Assembly (NCBI RefSeq): GCF_012641265.1 | Contig: NZ_JABAHZ010000002.1 | Span: 1,240,001-1,304,000 of the forward strand | Reading direction: 5' to 3' | Origin: Chitinophaga eiseniae | Lineage (GTDB): Bacteria > Bacteroidota > Bacteroidia > Chitinophagales > Chitinophagaceae | DNA length: 64,000 bases | Shown: one piece after another, positions 26,661 through 35,461 of the stretch | How positions within the stretch are numbered: the stretch's first letter is position 1 | How the letters are laid out: the number at the start of each line of letters is the position of its first letter | The notes under the pieces: generated by a model | The model's database searches: none | What the model was told of the DNA's origin: nothing | The model's input: only the letters and a program-made list of their open reading frames with translations | Made by a program: the position numbers and the translations under genes

Positions 26661-26900
26661 ATAACATTTTATCTCATTTATTTTTTATTGCTAACGATAC
26701 AGGTAAACGGACAACATAAAATTGATTGTAAATGCAATAAATCCGAATATAGTATTTAAAGATACCTATTTGCTGCTGATAGCATTTATAAAGTATTGTA
26801 TAGAAAAAATTATAAAGACCTAATATTCGTGGGAGCTAGAGGTATGTATGGTGCTATCTTTATGTTTAACTTTTTTTTAGTGGTAGCCACCTCTCTCTAA
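26661..26900 (+). pseudogene. Decayed small secreted-protein gene
   Basis: Reading from an ATA (a degenerate ATG) gives a signal-peptide-like start, ITFYLIYFLLLTIQVNGQ, then HKIDCKCNKSEYSI, one in-frame TAA, then RYLFAADSIYKVLYRKNYKD and more to a final TAA at 26898. The lost start codon and the internal stop indicate a dead gene. Apart from this, 26580-26900 holds nothing I recognise. Confidence 0.3.
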
Positions 26901-26918
26901 AAGAATAACATAGGAAAG

Positions 26919-26947
26919 GTGTCATGAGAATACATTTCTCATGACAC
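26919..26947 (-). terminator. Hairpin overlapping the end of the beta-helix gene
   Basis: A 12-bp perfect stem GTGTCATGAGAA/TTCTCATGACAC with a 5-nt loop overlaps the minus-strand stop codon at 26939. The minus-strand tail is only moderately T-rich, so termination is likely but not certain. Confidence 0.45.
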
Positions 26948-28318
26948 TCCTTCTTCCATGAACCCACTCATATCCGTAATCGTTCCGCCATTATTCACCA
27001 ATACCTTCCCTGATTTTGCACCTGCCGTTACGTTGGTGAGTGGCGTACTTCCGCCGGCACTCACTACAATGGCATGGGCATCCGGCCCCTGGGCGCTGAT
27101 CAGTCCTGCTACCTGGATATGTTCCAGTTTACCGCCCTCGATCGTATAGGTATCTACGTTAGCGCCGTAGGTGGTGATATCTCCCTGTACAGCGAGACTT
27201 TCTACTGCACCGCCAGGCTTGATGCTGAAAGCTATGGCGGGAAGTGGCATGAGTACGCCTTTTACGAGGGTGTTGCCGATACTGCCATGGGTAGTAATAT
27301 TTTCCGCGATGTGGATGTTGCCGATAGGTTTACTGATTTGTATGCCGATGGAGCCGTCACCGTGGGTGGTAATGGATTTGAGATAGATATTTTTAACGGT
27401 GCCGTCATACTGATTGAAGCCCCGTGCGCCTAGTCCGTGGGTGATGATTTCTTTTTTGGCGGTGAAGGTGTCTACGGTGCCGAAATTAACGAAGCCGATG
27501 CCACTGGGACCATGGGAGATTAGCTGTTCCTGGGCGGTCCAATTATCTACGGAGCCCCAGGTGTCCAGTACCATATCATTTACGCCATAGGTTACAATTT
27601 CGCCATGATGAACCACTGTTTTGGCTTTTACCCCAAATACAATAAACACGGCAGCGGTGATCATATCGGCAGTGCCGTAAGGGAGCATGCCGTTGGAATA
27701 GACTGCACCGGTAGTGAGTTTTTGAAGGGTTACCCATCCCCCGTTATCCCCAAATCCGCTGATGAAAATTCCGGAGCCAATGACCGGGGCATTTTTCCGG
27801 CCTATCGTGATGTCGGTCAACCGGGCCTCGATGTTGCTGTTGGTATCTCCATTAAAATTATACACGGTAAAAGCACCCTGGTAAACGTTTACGCCGTATT
27901 TCTGTGGTTGTTCGCTGTAGCGGCGGGCATCGCAGGACACAATGTCTATGTCGCCGGCGTGAAACGCCAGGCGATGGGTACCTTGTCGTATCATCACCGA
28001 TACCTGCCCGGTAATACAAAGGTTATGCAATGTGATTGTACCCATATCCGGCAGACCGGTATGCGAAAAGATAGCCCTGCAGGAAGGGGTAGTCATAATG
28101 GTCAGGTCCTTGATGGTGTTATTGGCAGTGATGCCAATGCCATCACTGTTATTAAAGCTAAGCATGCATTTATCCTTATCGGTGCCGCAGAGCGTATAGC
28201 CCGGCGGTAGCGTAATAGCATATGGACAAAGAATAGACGTTTGCAGTTGCAGGGCTTGTGGCTGATGATGGGCCAGCGCGGTTAGCAGGTCGGTCAGCGA
28301 AGTTATTTTGGTGGTCAT
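26939..28318 (-). CDS. Predicted right-handed beta-helix protein
   Basis: A 459-residue protein made of irregular 20-30-residue repeats rich in T, I, G and N. Recurrent strand-turn units read TAQEQLISHGPSGIGFVNFG, TAKKEIITHGLGARGFNQYD, LKSITTHGDGSIGIQISKP and AENITTHGSIGNTLVKG. The repeated ITTHGxGxxGI motif is characteristic of pectate-lyase-like parallel beta-helices. No signal peptide, membrane segment or catalytic domain is visible, which is unusual because most beta-helix proteins are exported. The neighbours are unrelated. Possible roles are adhesin-like, carbohydrate-binding or structural; none is supported directly. Confidence 0.7.
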   Translation of the reverse strand: MTTKITSLTDLLTALAHHQPQALQLQTSILCPYAITLPPGYTLCGTDKDKCMLSFNNSDGIGITANNTIKDLTIMTTPSCRAIFSHTGLPDMGTITLHNLCITGQVSVMIRQGTHRLAFHAGDIDIVSCDARRYSEQPQKYGVNVYQGAFTVYNFNGDTNSNIEARLTDITIGRKNAPVIGSGIFISGFGDNGGWVTLQKLTTGAVYSNGMLPYGTADMITAAVFIVFGVKAKTVVHHGEIVTYGVNDMVLDTWGSVDNWTAQEQLISHGPSGIGFVNFGTVDTFTAKKEIITHGLGARGFNQYDGTVKNIYLKSITTHGDGSIGIQISKPIGNIHIAENITTHGSIGNTLVKGVLMPLPAIAFSIKPGGAVESLAVQGDITTYGANVDTYTIEGGKLEHIQVAGLISAQGPDAHAIVVSAGGSTPLTNVTAGAKSGKVLVNNGGTITDMSGFMEEGVS

Positions 28319-28465
28319 AATGGAGCATGTTGGTTCATTAATAACGCACGGCCCCGCAAATAGTTGCCGGATGGTTTACGGCAATAGGTGGTGCCGTAAT
28401 CAGAATAAGACACTGAGTCTTAACAGGTAGAGGAAGGAAAAAACGCTTTTCGGGATAGGGAAACC

Positions 28466-28501
28466 TTACGACGTACAGTACATCTTTACTGTACGCCGTA
28501 A
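28466..28501 (-). terminator. Hairpin after the DUF1569 gene
   Basis: A 15-bp stem with one mismatch (28466-28480 with 28487-28501) and a 6-nt loop, 11 bp beyond the minus-strand stop. The T tail is weak. Confidence 0.4.
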
Positions 28502-28512
28502 TACAGGATATA

Positions 28513-28971
28513 TTATACACCAAATTGTGTAAGATGATGGTCCAGGTGTTTGTAGAACATATTATTCCACTCCGTGATGGTCAATACACCGAAGGAGTGC
28601 GACTCTTTCTGGTCGAAATGGGCGGCACCCAGCTGTTGCGTTTTCCGTATATGCGCTACCAGTCTATTCTTTTCTGTTTCAAATTCTCTTTCATTGGTAA
28701 TCAAAAAGGAAGATGCGGTAGGACTGTTATGTTTGAAAGGGGTTTCGCTGGTAACCGCTTTCTTTGCCAGGGTTTTCATAATAAACTTCATGAAGAAGCC
28801 GGGTTTGGGGTGCTTGTTATCGTACACCAGTTCGTACGTTACATTACAATGTGCCAGCATCTGCGACACATTCATTTTGCCCCATTGCGGCGTAGCGCCG
28901 GGTGTAAGTTGATTAATCCGCTGGATTACATTTTCAGCCACCGCGGTGGTAAAAATATCAGGTAGTGCCAT
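28513..28971 (-). CDS. DUF1569 / DinB-like protein
   Basis: A 152-residue four-helix-bundle protein of the DinB superfamily. Characteristic pieces are MNVSQMLAHCNVTYELVYDN (about residues 33-52) and a C-terminal FGVLTITEWNNMFYKHLDHH with final LTQFGV. The histidines at about 41, 142 and 146 sit where the metal ligands of DinB/YfiT proteins lie. The biochemical function is not known for this subgroup. It is monocistronic and divergent from the downstream secreted protein gene. Confidence 0.85.
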   Translation of the reverse strand: MALPDIFTTAVAENVIQRINQLTPGATPQWGKMNVSQMLAHCNVTYELVYDNKHPKPGFFMKFIMKTLAKKAVTSETPFKHNSPTASSFLITNEREFETEKNRLVAHIRKTQQLGAAHFDQKESHSFGVLTITEWNNMFYKHLDHHLTQFGV

Positions 28972-29171
28972 GAAATTAGTTTTAGATACAGGACAGCCGG
29001 GGATGCCAGCTGCTTTGCGCTTTAAGTTACTGATTTAAATATTGAAAATATACCCCGCTACCCATAGAAAGCTATTTTTCTTTTTAAGCAAATTTTAAGC
29101 CCCGGTTTGCCAGGTTCTGATGCACTGGCAAGAAAATTGGATTACGGGCCATACAAAAACAAATTACACAC

Positions 29172-29579
29172 ATGAAAAAGTTAATTGCTGCAATCGCTAT
29201 CATGCTGGCGGTGTCCCCGGTTTTCGCACAAACAGCTACACCTGCCCCTGCCGCCGCCAAACAGGCGCCTGCTAAAGCCCCTGCTGCCCCTAAAGCATTA
29301 CCAGCTCCGGAAAAACGCGCTATCGCCTACACAGATGAATTAAAGACGAAATTAAATCTCACAGATGATCAATATAAAAAGGTACTGGATGTAAATACAG
29401 AATGCATCCGCCGTAAAGACGCGGCGAAGGCAAGCGGACAAAAGGGTGGTTTTAAAGAAATTTCCGCCTACCGTAAACAACAATTCCAGACCATTCTGAC
29501 CCCTGATCAGCTGGCAAAGCTGAAGGATATGAATGCACAACATGCACAGAAAGGAGCAAAAGGAGATACAGAAAAATAG
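29172..29579 (+). CDS. Small secreted Ala/Pro-rich protein (Spy/LTXXQ-like)
   Basis: A 135-residue exported protein with signal peptide MKKLIAAIAIMLAVSPVFAQ. A low-complexity Ala/Pro/Lys linker (about 21-50) is followed by a helical segment with an LTDDQYKKVLDVN and an ILTPDQLAKLKDMNA repeat, the spacing seen in Spy/CpxP-like LTxxQ periplasmic proteins of Bacteroidota. A periplasmic chaperone or stress role is the family expectation. It is monocistronic, with a strong terminator. Confidence 0.75.
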   Translation: MKKLIAAIAIMLAVSPVFAQTATPAPAAAKQAPAKAPAAPKALPAPEKRAIAYTDELKTKLNLTDDQYKKVLDVNTECIRRKDAAKASGQKGGFKEISAYRKQQFQTILTPDQLAKLKDMNAQHAQKGAKGDTEK

Positions 29580-29598
29580 TCGGTTGTAAAACAGCTAT

Positions 29599-29631
29599 AA
29601 AAAGGGAGCAGTACTACTGTTCCCTTTTTTT
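29599..29631 (+). terminator. Rho-independent terminator
   Basis: A 14-bp stem with one G-U pair (29599-29612 with 29616-29629) and an ACT triloop, running into T residues. Confidence 0.85.
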
Positions 29632-29771
29632 ATTTGTATATAATACCGGACGGGACATGTACTACTTTCGAACAATTGTATAAATTATATATGTATAAAT
29701 AATTTATTTAAAACTATTTTGATTACTGGCATCGTATTTTCGCCCCAAAAAATATCTCAATATATTACGGC

Positions 29772-32168
29772 ATGTTCAAGAGTTATTTGAAAACCACTTT
29801 CAGGAGTTTTTTCAGGAATAAGCTTTTTTCGGGATTGAACATTTTGGGGCTGGCTGTTAGTATGGCCAGTAGTATCCTTATTTTTCTGTGGGTACAGGAT
29901 GAAAGGAGCTATGATAAATTTAATGAGCATGCAAATGACATATATCGCCTTACCGCCCGGGTGTCGGATATAGACGCAGCGGTGGTGCCGGTGCCTATTG
30001 CCATGGCGGTGAGGGACGAGGTGCCGGCGGTAAAAAATGTGACCCGGCTGGCTTCCCTCCAGTGCATGGTAACAACCGGTATGCAAAAGTTTGAAGAAAA
30101 GCGTATTTACTATGCCGACAGTAATTTCCTGCACATATTCACTTATCCGTTGCTATTGGGAGATGCTGCTTCCCTGCTTACTCACCCGGAAGAGATCGTG
30201 CTGACGGAAGCCAGTGCCACTAAGTTTTTTGGTAGTCCTCAAAATGCGATGGGCAAAACCCTGCATATCGACAATAACTATAAAGGAAACGATTTGCTCG
30301 TAACAGGTGTACTAAAAGATATCCCACAGCATTCCCATCTGCAATTTGATATGTTAGTGCCTATTCAGCAATATGATAAGACCATAAATCAGCAGCAGGC
30401 CTGGGGTAATTTTGATGTGTATACTTACCTGCAGATGAATGAGCACTTTCATGCCACCGCCCCTGCGTTGGCCTCTCTGCAGCAACAAATCATGAACACT
30501 TACCGCAAGCATGATGATTCTAAAACCAATGGTACACTGTTTTTGCAGCCCCTGTCAGATGTCCATTTACGCTCCCATTATATGCTGGATGTACCCGGAC
30601 AGGGGAATCACCAGCAAGTATTGATTTTTTCGCTGGTAGCAGTGTTTATATTGGCCGTTGCGGCCATCAATTTCATGAATCTGTCTACTGCCCTGTCGGG
30701 GCAACGTGCCCGGGAAGTGGGTATGCGTAAAACACTGGGCGCATTTCGTTTTCAGCTGATGCTACAATTTTTAAGTGAGGCGGTATTGTTATCTTTTATC
30801 TCGCTGGGGATTGGCATTATCATCGCCTGGGCGCTGATACCATTGTTTAATCAACTGTCAGGCAAGGCAATGATGCTGCACCTGCTGAATATAAAAATGA
30901 TAGGCATGTTGTTAGCAATCGCCGTGGTAGTGGGATTGCTGGCGGGTAGTTACCCTGCGTTATTCCTGTCTTCGTTTAATCCCGTAAAAGTGTTAAAGGG
31001 TGTAAAAATGCTGCACGGGGGAAAAACGTATTTCAGGAATGGGTTAATTATCGTACAATTTGCCATTGCGGTAATCCTGATGATCAGCACCATTGTTGTA
31101 TACAGCCAATTACAGTTTATCCGTAAGATGGATATAGGCTATAATAAGGAACATCTCCTGTACGTACCTATTCCTCGCCTGGGTGACCTGGTGCAACGTC
31201 AGCAGGCTTTCAAAACCGCTATGAGCCAGTACCCTGAAGTGGATAACTACAGCTTTGTGAGCCATTTGCCTACCGATATGCCTACCGGTACAAAGGCGGT
31301 ACAGTGGGAAGGAAAAACACCTGACGACGATATTGTTTTCCCGCAGATGTGGACCGACGATCATTTTGTTGGCACGTTCGGTATGCGGATGAAGCTGGGG
31401 CGCTTTTTTTCAGAAAATTTTAAGGGAGATAATAATAACTATGTAGTCAATGAAACTGCGTTGAAAGCCATGCGGATAGCCCCTGAAACGGCGGTAGGGA
31501 AAAAGTTAACACTCGACAGCAGAGCGGGGCAGATTATAGGTGTAGTCAAAGATTTCAATTTTAAGCCGATACAACAGCCGATACAACCGCTGATTATCAG
31601 GAATGGCAGCGATGGTAATTTTAATGGTAATACGGGTTATGTGGTTTTGAGAACGACACCCGCCAATATGAGTCAGCGTTTGGTGGTAATGAAAAAGGTT
31701 TTCCAACAGATCTATACAGATTTCCCTTTTTCATTTGGATTTGTAAACCAGGATCTGGCTAACTTATACCTGGCCGAACAGCGGATGGGAAAATTATTCA
31801 ATGTTTTTTCTGCGCTCTCCATTTTTATCTCCTGCCTGGGCTTATTTGGGCTTACCACATTTGCCACGCAGCAACGTATCAAAGAAATAGGTGTGCGGAA
31901 GGTGCTGGGCGCCAGCGTATCTGGCATTGTAGGCATGCTGTCAAAGGATTTCATTAAACTGGTATTGTGGGCGCTGGTCATTGCTTTCCCTGTGTCTGCC
32001 TGGATGATGCACAAATGGTTGCAGGATTTTGCCTACCATATCCGGTTACATTGGTCGTTTTTTGCGGCTGCCGGCGTTGCTGCCCTGGTGATTTCATTTC
32101 TAACTGTGAGCTATCAGTCGGTGAAGGCAGCCATGACCAATCCCGTTAAAAGTTTAAGATCTGAGTAA
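29772..32168 (+). CDS. FtsX-like ABC transporter permease (MacB family)
   Basis: A 798-residue permease with two FtsX halves. The N-terminus FKSYLKTTFRSFFRNKLFSG and TM1 NILGLAVSMASSILIFLW are typical of Bacteroidota MacB-like permeases. A periplasmic core (about 45-275) follows, then three TMs with REVGMRKTLGAFRFQLMLQF (about 317-336), a second periplasmic domain, and a final TM set with RIKEIGVRKVLGASVSGIVG (about 701-720). No ATPase gene is adjacent. A TATTTTCG box lies 30 bp upstream. The likely role is mechanotransmission or export at the inner membrane; the substrate is unknown. Confidence 0.92.
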   Translation: MFKSYLKTTFRSFFRNKLFSGLNILGLAVSMASSILIFLWVQDERSYDKFNEHANDIYRLTARVSDIDAAVVPVPIAMAVRDEVPAVKNVTRLASLQCMVTTGMQKFEEKRIYYADSNFLHIFTYPLLLGDAASLLTHPEEIVLTEASATKFFGSPQNAMGKTLHIDNNYKGNDLLVTGVLKDIPQHSHLQFDMLVPIQQYDKTINQQQAWGNFDVYTYLQMNEHFHATAPALASLQQQIMNTYRKHDDSKTNGTLFLQPLSDVHLRSHYMLDVPGQGNHQQVLIFSLVAVFILAVAAINFMNLSTALSGQRAREVGMRKTLGAFRFQLMLQFLSEAVLLSFISLGIGIIIAWALIPLFNQLSGKAMMLHLLNIKMIGMLLAIAVVVGLLAGSYPALFLSSFNPVKVLKGVKMLHGGKTYFRNGLIIVQFAIAVILMISTIVVYSQLQFIRKMDIGYNKEHLLYVPIPRLGDLVQRQQAFKTAMSQYPEVDNYSFVSHLPTDMPTGTKAVQWEGKTPDDDIVFPQMWTDDHFVGTFGMRMKLGRFFSENFKGDNNNYVVNETALKAMRIAPETAVGKKLTLDSRAGQIIGVVKDFNFKPIQQPIQPLIIRNGSDGNFNGNTGYVVLRTTPANMSQRLVVMKKVFQQIYTDFPFSFGFVNQDLANLYLAEQRMGKLFNVFSALSIFISCLGLFGLTTFATQQRIKEIGVRKVLGASVSGIVGMLSKDFIKLVLWALVIAFPVSAWMMHKWLQDFAYHIRLHWSFFAAAGVAALVISFLTVSYQSVKAAMTNPVKSLRSE

Positions 32169-32236
32169 AAAGATGGCTCGTTAAAGTAGCTGTGGGGGCC
32201 GGTTTTTCTGTATTTTTAAAATTTATGGAGAAAAAT

Positions 32237-32268
32237 TTGTTTTTATGTTAAACAATTTCCTACATTTG
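32237..32268 (+). promoter_or_regulatory. Promoter of tRNA-Pro copy 1
   Basis: TTG at 32237-32239, a 21-bp spacer and TACATTTG at 32261-32268. The second tRNA-Pro gene has the same boxes with the same spacing (55241-55272). Confidence 0.75.
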
Positions 32269-32342
32269 CACTCCGCAATTGAAGCAAGGATATCGCCACA
32301 AGGGCTGCCTATATTGCCAGAATGCGGACTAAGAAGGGATTT

Positions 32343-32416
32343 CGGGGCGTAGCGTAGCCCGGTATCGCGCCTGCTTTGGGAGCAGGAGGTCGCAGGTTCG
32401 AATCCTGCCGCCCCGA
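32343..32416 (+). tRNA. tRNA-Pro(TGG), copy 1
   Basis: A 74-nt tRNA with acceptor CGGGGCG/CGCCCCG and discriminator A. The anticodon arm CCTGC-TTTGGGA-GCAGG gives anticodon TGG. The T arm is GCAGG-TTCGAAT-CCTGC. CCA is not encoded. It is identical base for base to the copy at 55311. Confidence 0.97.
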
Positions 32417-32426
32417 CTTAGAAAAG

Positions 32427-32460
32427 AAGCCTACTCAGAAAAGAGTAGGCTTTTTTGTTT
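32427..32460 (+). terminator. Terminator after tRNA-Pro copy 1
   Basis: A perfect 10-bp stem AAGCCTACTC/GAGTAGGCTT with an AGAAAA loop and T tail. Related hairpins follow each unit of the 55.4-56.2 kb array. Confidence 0.88.
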
Positions 32461-32658
32461 TAGGGAAAGATTGTTTGTAATTCGGGGATGCCATTTGGTG
32501 GAAGATTAAAGAATTAATGCGTAGTGTGTATTCCTCCCTCCTCCCCGGTTTAACAGAGTGGGCGTATCCTGTTTCTTCAGCAAATCTGTATAACTTATCC
32601 GCTATCGCCACCAGATCGAAGCTGAAATTTGGCCAATCGGGATGCTGTCATGTATACC

Positions 32659-32734
32659 ATGAGCCGATTCGAGGGATTATTCGGCTCAATTTACGGGAGA
32701 AATATGAGCCGAATAATCCCTCGAATCGGCTCAT
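32659..32734. repeat. Perfect 30-bp inverted repeat with nested palindromic arms
   Basis: Arms at 32659-32688 and 32705-32734 are exact reverse complements around a 16-nt loop. Each arm itself starts with TGAGCCGA and ends with TCGGCTCA, so four copies of the octamer occur in alternating orientation. It lies in the 389-bp gap between tRNA-Pro and the AraC gene, which otherwise holds no gene I accept. There is no T tail. Confidence 0.92.
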
Positions 32735-32805
32735 TCCAGAAAAAAGAAACCTAATTACAGGAGCTACTTTTCTGGCATTGCTATATTTTTTTGGGAAATT
32801 TGTTA

Positions 32806-33726
32806 CTAGCTGTTAAAAGCCTGCCTGAACTCAACTGGTGAAAGATTTGTTTTGGTTTTGAACAACTTGCTGAACGACTGCGGATGCTCAAACCCCAGCT
32901 CATAAGCGATCTCGCTTACTGACAACGCGGTGGTGGACAGCTTTTCTTTCGCCCTTTTAATTAGTTCTTCGTGAATATGCTGTTGGGTACTTTGCCCCGT
33001 AAGCACTTTTAGCAAGCCGCTCAGGTAATTGGGCGAAATATTTATTTTTTCGGCAATATAGGTTACGGTAGGTAAGCCATATTGGGCGATGTCTTCACTG
33101 TTGAAATAGTCAGAGAGTACCTGTTCCAACCGGTCAAGTACTTTATGATTATTGATCTTCCGCGTAATAAACTGGCGATGATAAAAACGTTCCGTATAAG
33201 CAAGCAGCAGTTCTATCTGTGCGATGATGATATCCTGGCTGAATTTATCCACGTTGGATTGGCATTCCTGGTCTATATGCTGCATGATGCCAATAAGTGT
33301 ATCTTCTTCTTTGGGAGAAAGAAACAAGGCCTCATTCACCGAGTAATCGAAAAATTCATATTTTTTGATGTTTTTGGCCAGCGGGGTACTCCAGAGAAAA
33401 TCGGGATGGATAAGTAAATTCCATCCCCTATGTTCCGGTTGCTGCGTCTTATCAATTTCAACCCTCAGCAGTTGACCTGGTGACATGCAGAACATGATTC
33501 CTTCATTAAAATCGTATTCCTGCTGGCCGTACTTCATTTTTACGTTGGCCTTTCGTTTAATGGCGATGGAATAAAAATCCATTATCCTGCTTACCGGCTC
33601 ATTGTACACAAGTTTTACATCTTCAAACCTCGCTACGCTCACCAGCGGATGGGCGGGCTTAGGCAATTGCATAAACTCGTGGTATTCGCTAATGGTTTTA
33701 ATGCGTATGGGTTGCTGATTTGCCAT
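32806..33726 (-). CDS. AraC family transcriptional regulator
   Basis: A 306-residue regulator. The N-terminal cupin-like sensor (about 30-180) is followed by a C-terminal AraC DNA-binding domain: TVTYIAEKINISPNYLSGLL (about 221-240), then RAKEKLSTTALSVSEIAYEL and GFEHPQSFSKLFKTKTNLSP ending in VEFRQAF. It lies 12 bp downstream of the NmrA-like reductase gene on the same strand, so it probably regulates or is co-regulated with that gene. The effector is unknown. Confidence 0.93.
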   Translation of the reverse strand: MANQQPIRIKTISEYHEFMQLPKPAHPLVSVARFEDVKLVYNEPVSRIMDFYSIAIKRKANVKMKYGQQEYDFNEGIMFCMSPGQLLRVEIDKTQQPEHRGWNLLIHPDFLWSTPLAKNIKKYEFFDYSVNEALFLSPKEEDTLIGIMQHIDQECQSNVDKFSQDIIIAQIELLLAYTERFYHRQFITRKINNHKVLDRLEQVLSDYFNSEDIAQYGLPTVTYIAEKINISPNYLSGLLKVLTGQSTQQHIHEELIKRAKEKLSTTALSVSEIAYELGFEHPQSFSKLFKTKTNLSPVEFRQAFNS

Positions 33727-33738
33727 AATGTAATGTAC

Positions 33739-34623
33739 TTAATTGTGGTTATAAGCTGCGGCAAATTCTTCGATAAACTCCTGCAATTTTACCTTGCCAG
33801 GCGTAGGTTTGTGCTTGTCGTAGTCGCTGCTTAACAAACCGGTGTGAATACCAGCGCCCAGTTCAACCAGCAGATCGGCAATTGCTGCCGGCATGCCGCG
33901 CTCCAGCATGTTGTTTTTTACCTGCTCATCAGTAAATGTTAGCCATTGAAGGCCGGGCTTGCCAATAGCTTCGCCAATTAGCCTGGCCACCTCGTTGCAG
34001 GTACGTTCATCACTGGCTATATAACGTACGTTGCTTCGGTCGTTAGCGGCTGTTAGCTCCTCTGCAGCAGCAGTGGCAATATCCAGTGGAGAGACCATTA
34101 CCAGTTTGTCATCGCCGCCGAAGTTGGAGCCGATAATCCCCTGCGCCTTTATCATCCCCAAAAAGCTGTATAAGTTATAATAGAAATAACCCGGACGCAG
34201 ACAGATAACGGCAATATCTTTCAGTTCATTCAAAATTTCTTCAGCATAGTAGGATCCCCTGATAATGCCGTTGCCTTTTTCGAGGTGTGCACCGTAACTG
34301 CTGAGGTAAACAATGCGGTGGAGGCCTGCACTCTTTGCGGCCTCTGCATAGGCGTTGGCTATATTGCGGTAATAACCGATCATATCCGTAGCGCCAAAGT
34401 TAGGGGGTGTCATGCCATAAAGGGCGTCTGCGCCAGCGAAGATGGTTTTTAAAAACGCTACGTCTTCTACTGATCCAATGGCCGCCTTTGCACCTAAAGT
34501 TTCTATGGCCTGTTGTTTGTCTGCTTTACTGCTGATAATGGTCACATCATGACCTTTCGCTATCAGTTCCTGCGCCAGGGGCTTGCTGATGTTGCCCAGT
34601 GAACCTGTTACTATAATTTTCAT
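33739..34623 (-). CDS. NmrA-like NAD(P)-binding protein (atypical SDR)
   Basis: A 294-residue protein with an N-terminal Rossmann fold: MKIIVTGSLGNISKPLAQEL, the GxxGxx nucleotide motif in atypical form. Then ALYGMTPPNFGATDMIGYYR, RIVYLSSYGAHLEKGNG and CLRPGYFYYNLYSFLGMIK follow, matching NmrA/NAD(P)H:quinone reductase-like sensors. No catalytic YxxxK is obvious, as is common in NmrA proteins. It is the first gene of a two-gene transcript with the AraC regulator and is divergent from the Crp/Fnr gene. Confidence 0.88.
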   Translation of the reverse strand: MKIIVTGSLGNISKPLAQELIAKGHDVTIISSKADKQQAIETLGAKAAIGSVEDVAFLKTIFAGADALYGMTPPNFGATDMIGYYRNIANAYAEAAKSAGLHRIVYLSSYGAHLEKGNGIIRGSYYAEEILNELKDIAVICLRPGYFYYNLYSFLGMIKAQGIIGSNFGGDDKLVMVSPLDIATAAAEELTAANDRSNVRYIASDERTCNEVARLIGEAIGKPGLQWLTFTDEQVKNNMLERGMPAAIADLLVELGAGIHTGLLSSDYDKHKPTPGKVKLQEFIEEFAAAYNHN

Positions 34624-34827
34624 AATCTTAATTTAGTAACACAAATATCCAGCGGCAAATTCAGGCATGTTTAACCAAATCTATGATTGTTGTAGCCAAA
34701 AATAAGGGGAAGACGGGATATGTATTATGACCTGATTATTGTAGCTTTACTCAGCAGTAGTGCAGTGAATCACCTCCCCTCTGTCCTTATTTTTAAAAGA
34801 CCAACATGGCATAATCAACCATCTAAA

Positions 34828-35403
34828 ATGAAGCATGAACAATTAATCAGGTTTGTTGAAAGAAACGTTCCTGTCGATAGATTCGATATTGATCTTATTG
34901 AAAATTATTTTGAGCCAGTTGCGGTTAATAAAAATGTAGTGTTAGAAAGAGAGGATAAAATTGCTAATCATCTATATTTTGTCAATTCAGGTTTTGTAAG
35001 AGTATATCATCTGGAGAATGGGGAAGAAATAACAACGCATATTAATTGTCAACTTAATTTCATTACTTCTTTTAATAGCTTTATTACAGCTACCCCCGCA
35101 CAGGATAATGTGGAAAGCATTACTCCATGCGAACTTTTAAGAATATCGAAAAAGCATCTTGATGCACTTTATCAGCAAAGTGAAAAGTGGACAAAGTTTT
35201 GTAAAAAAATTTATGAACAATCTCTGACGTTTAATGAACAGCGAATGAAGGATATACTCACGCTGCCGGCGGAAAAGCGTTATTTAAAACTGATTGCCAC
35301 GCAGCCGGAAGTTATCCGGAACGTTCCACTTCAATATATTGCTTCCTACATCGGAATAAAGCCAGCATCTTTAAGTCGCATTCGCAGGCAAGTGATTTCT
35401 TAA
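34828..35403 (+). CDS. Crp/Fnr family cyclic-nucleotide-binding-fold regulator
   Basis: I start at the ATG at 34828 (MKHEQLIRFVERNVPVD), because the 36 residues encoded upstream do not fit the family. The product has 191 residues: a cNMP-binding-like beta-barrel (about 15-120, LEREDKIANHLYFVNSGFVR) and a C-terminal helix-turn-helix, NVPLQYIASYIGIKPASLSR. The usual cyclic-nucleotide phosphate-binding RxA motif is not apparent, so it may not bind cAMP. It lies 58 bp before the MBL hydrolase gene on the same strand. Confidence 0.85.
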   Translation: MKHEQLIRFVERNVPVDRFDIDLIENYFEPVAVNKNVVLEREDKIANHLYFVNSGFVRVYHLENGEEITTHINCQLNFITSFNSFITATPAQDNVESITPCELLRISKKHLDALYQQSEKWTKFCKKIYEQSLTFNEQRMKDILTLPAEKRYLKLIATQPEVIRNVPLQYIASYIGIKPASLSRIRRQVIS

Positions 35404-35461
35404 CATTTGGCAAGTGGATTTTGATGGTTGCCCCAGACCTTTGCATCGTTTGACTATAAAA

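Noticed and set aside
32517..32816. 99-codon plus-strand frame
   Set aside because: It is produced by reading through the 30-bp inverted repeat and ends inside the AraC gene. It has no domain or conserved look.
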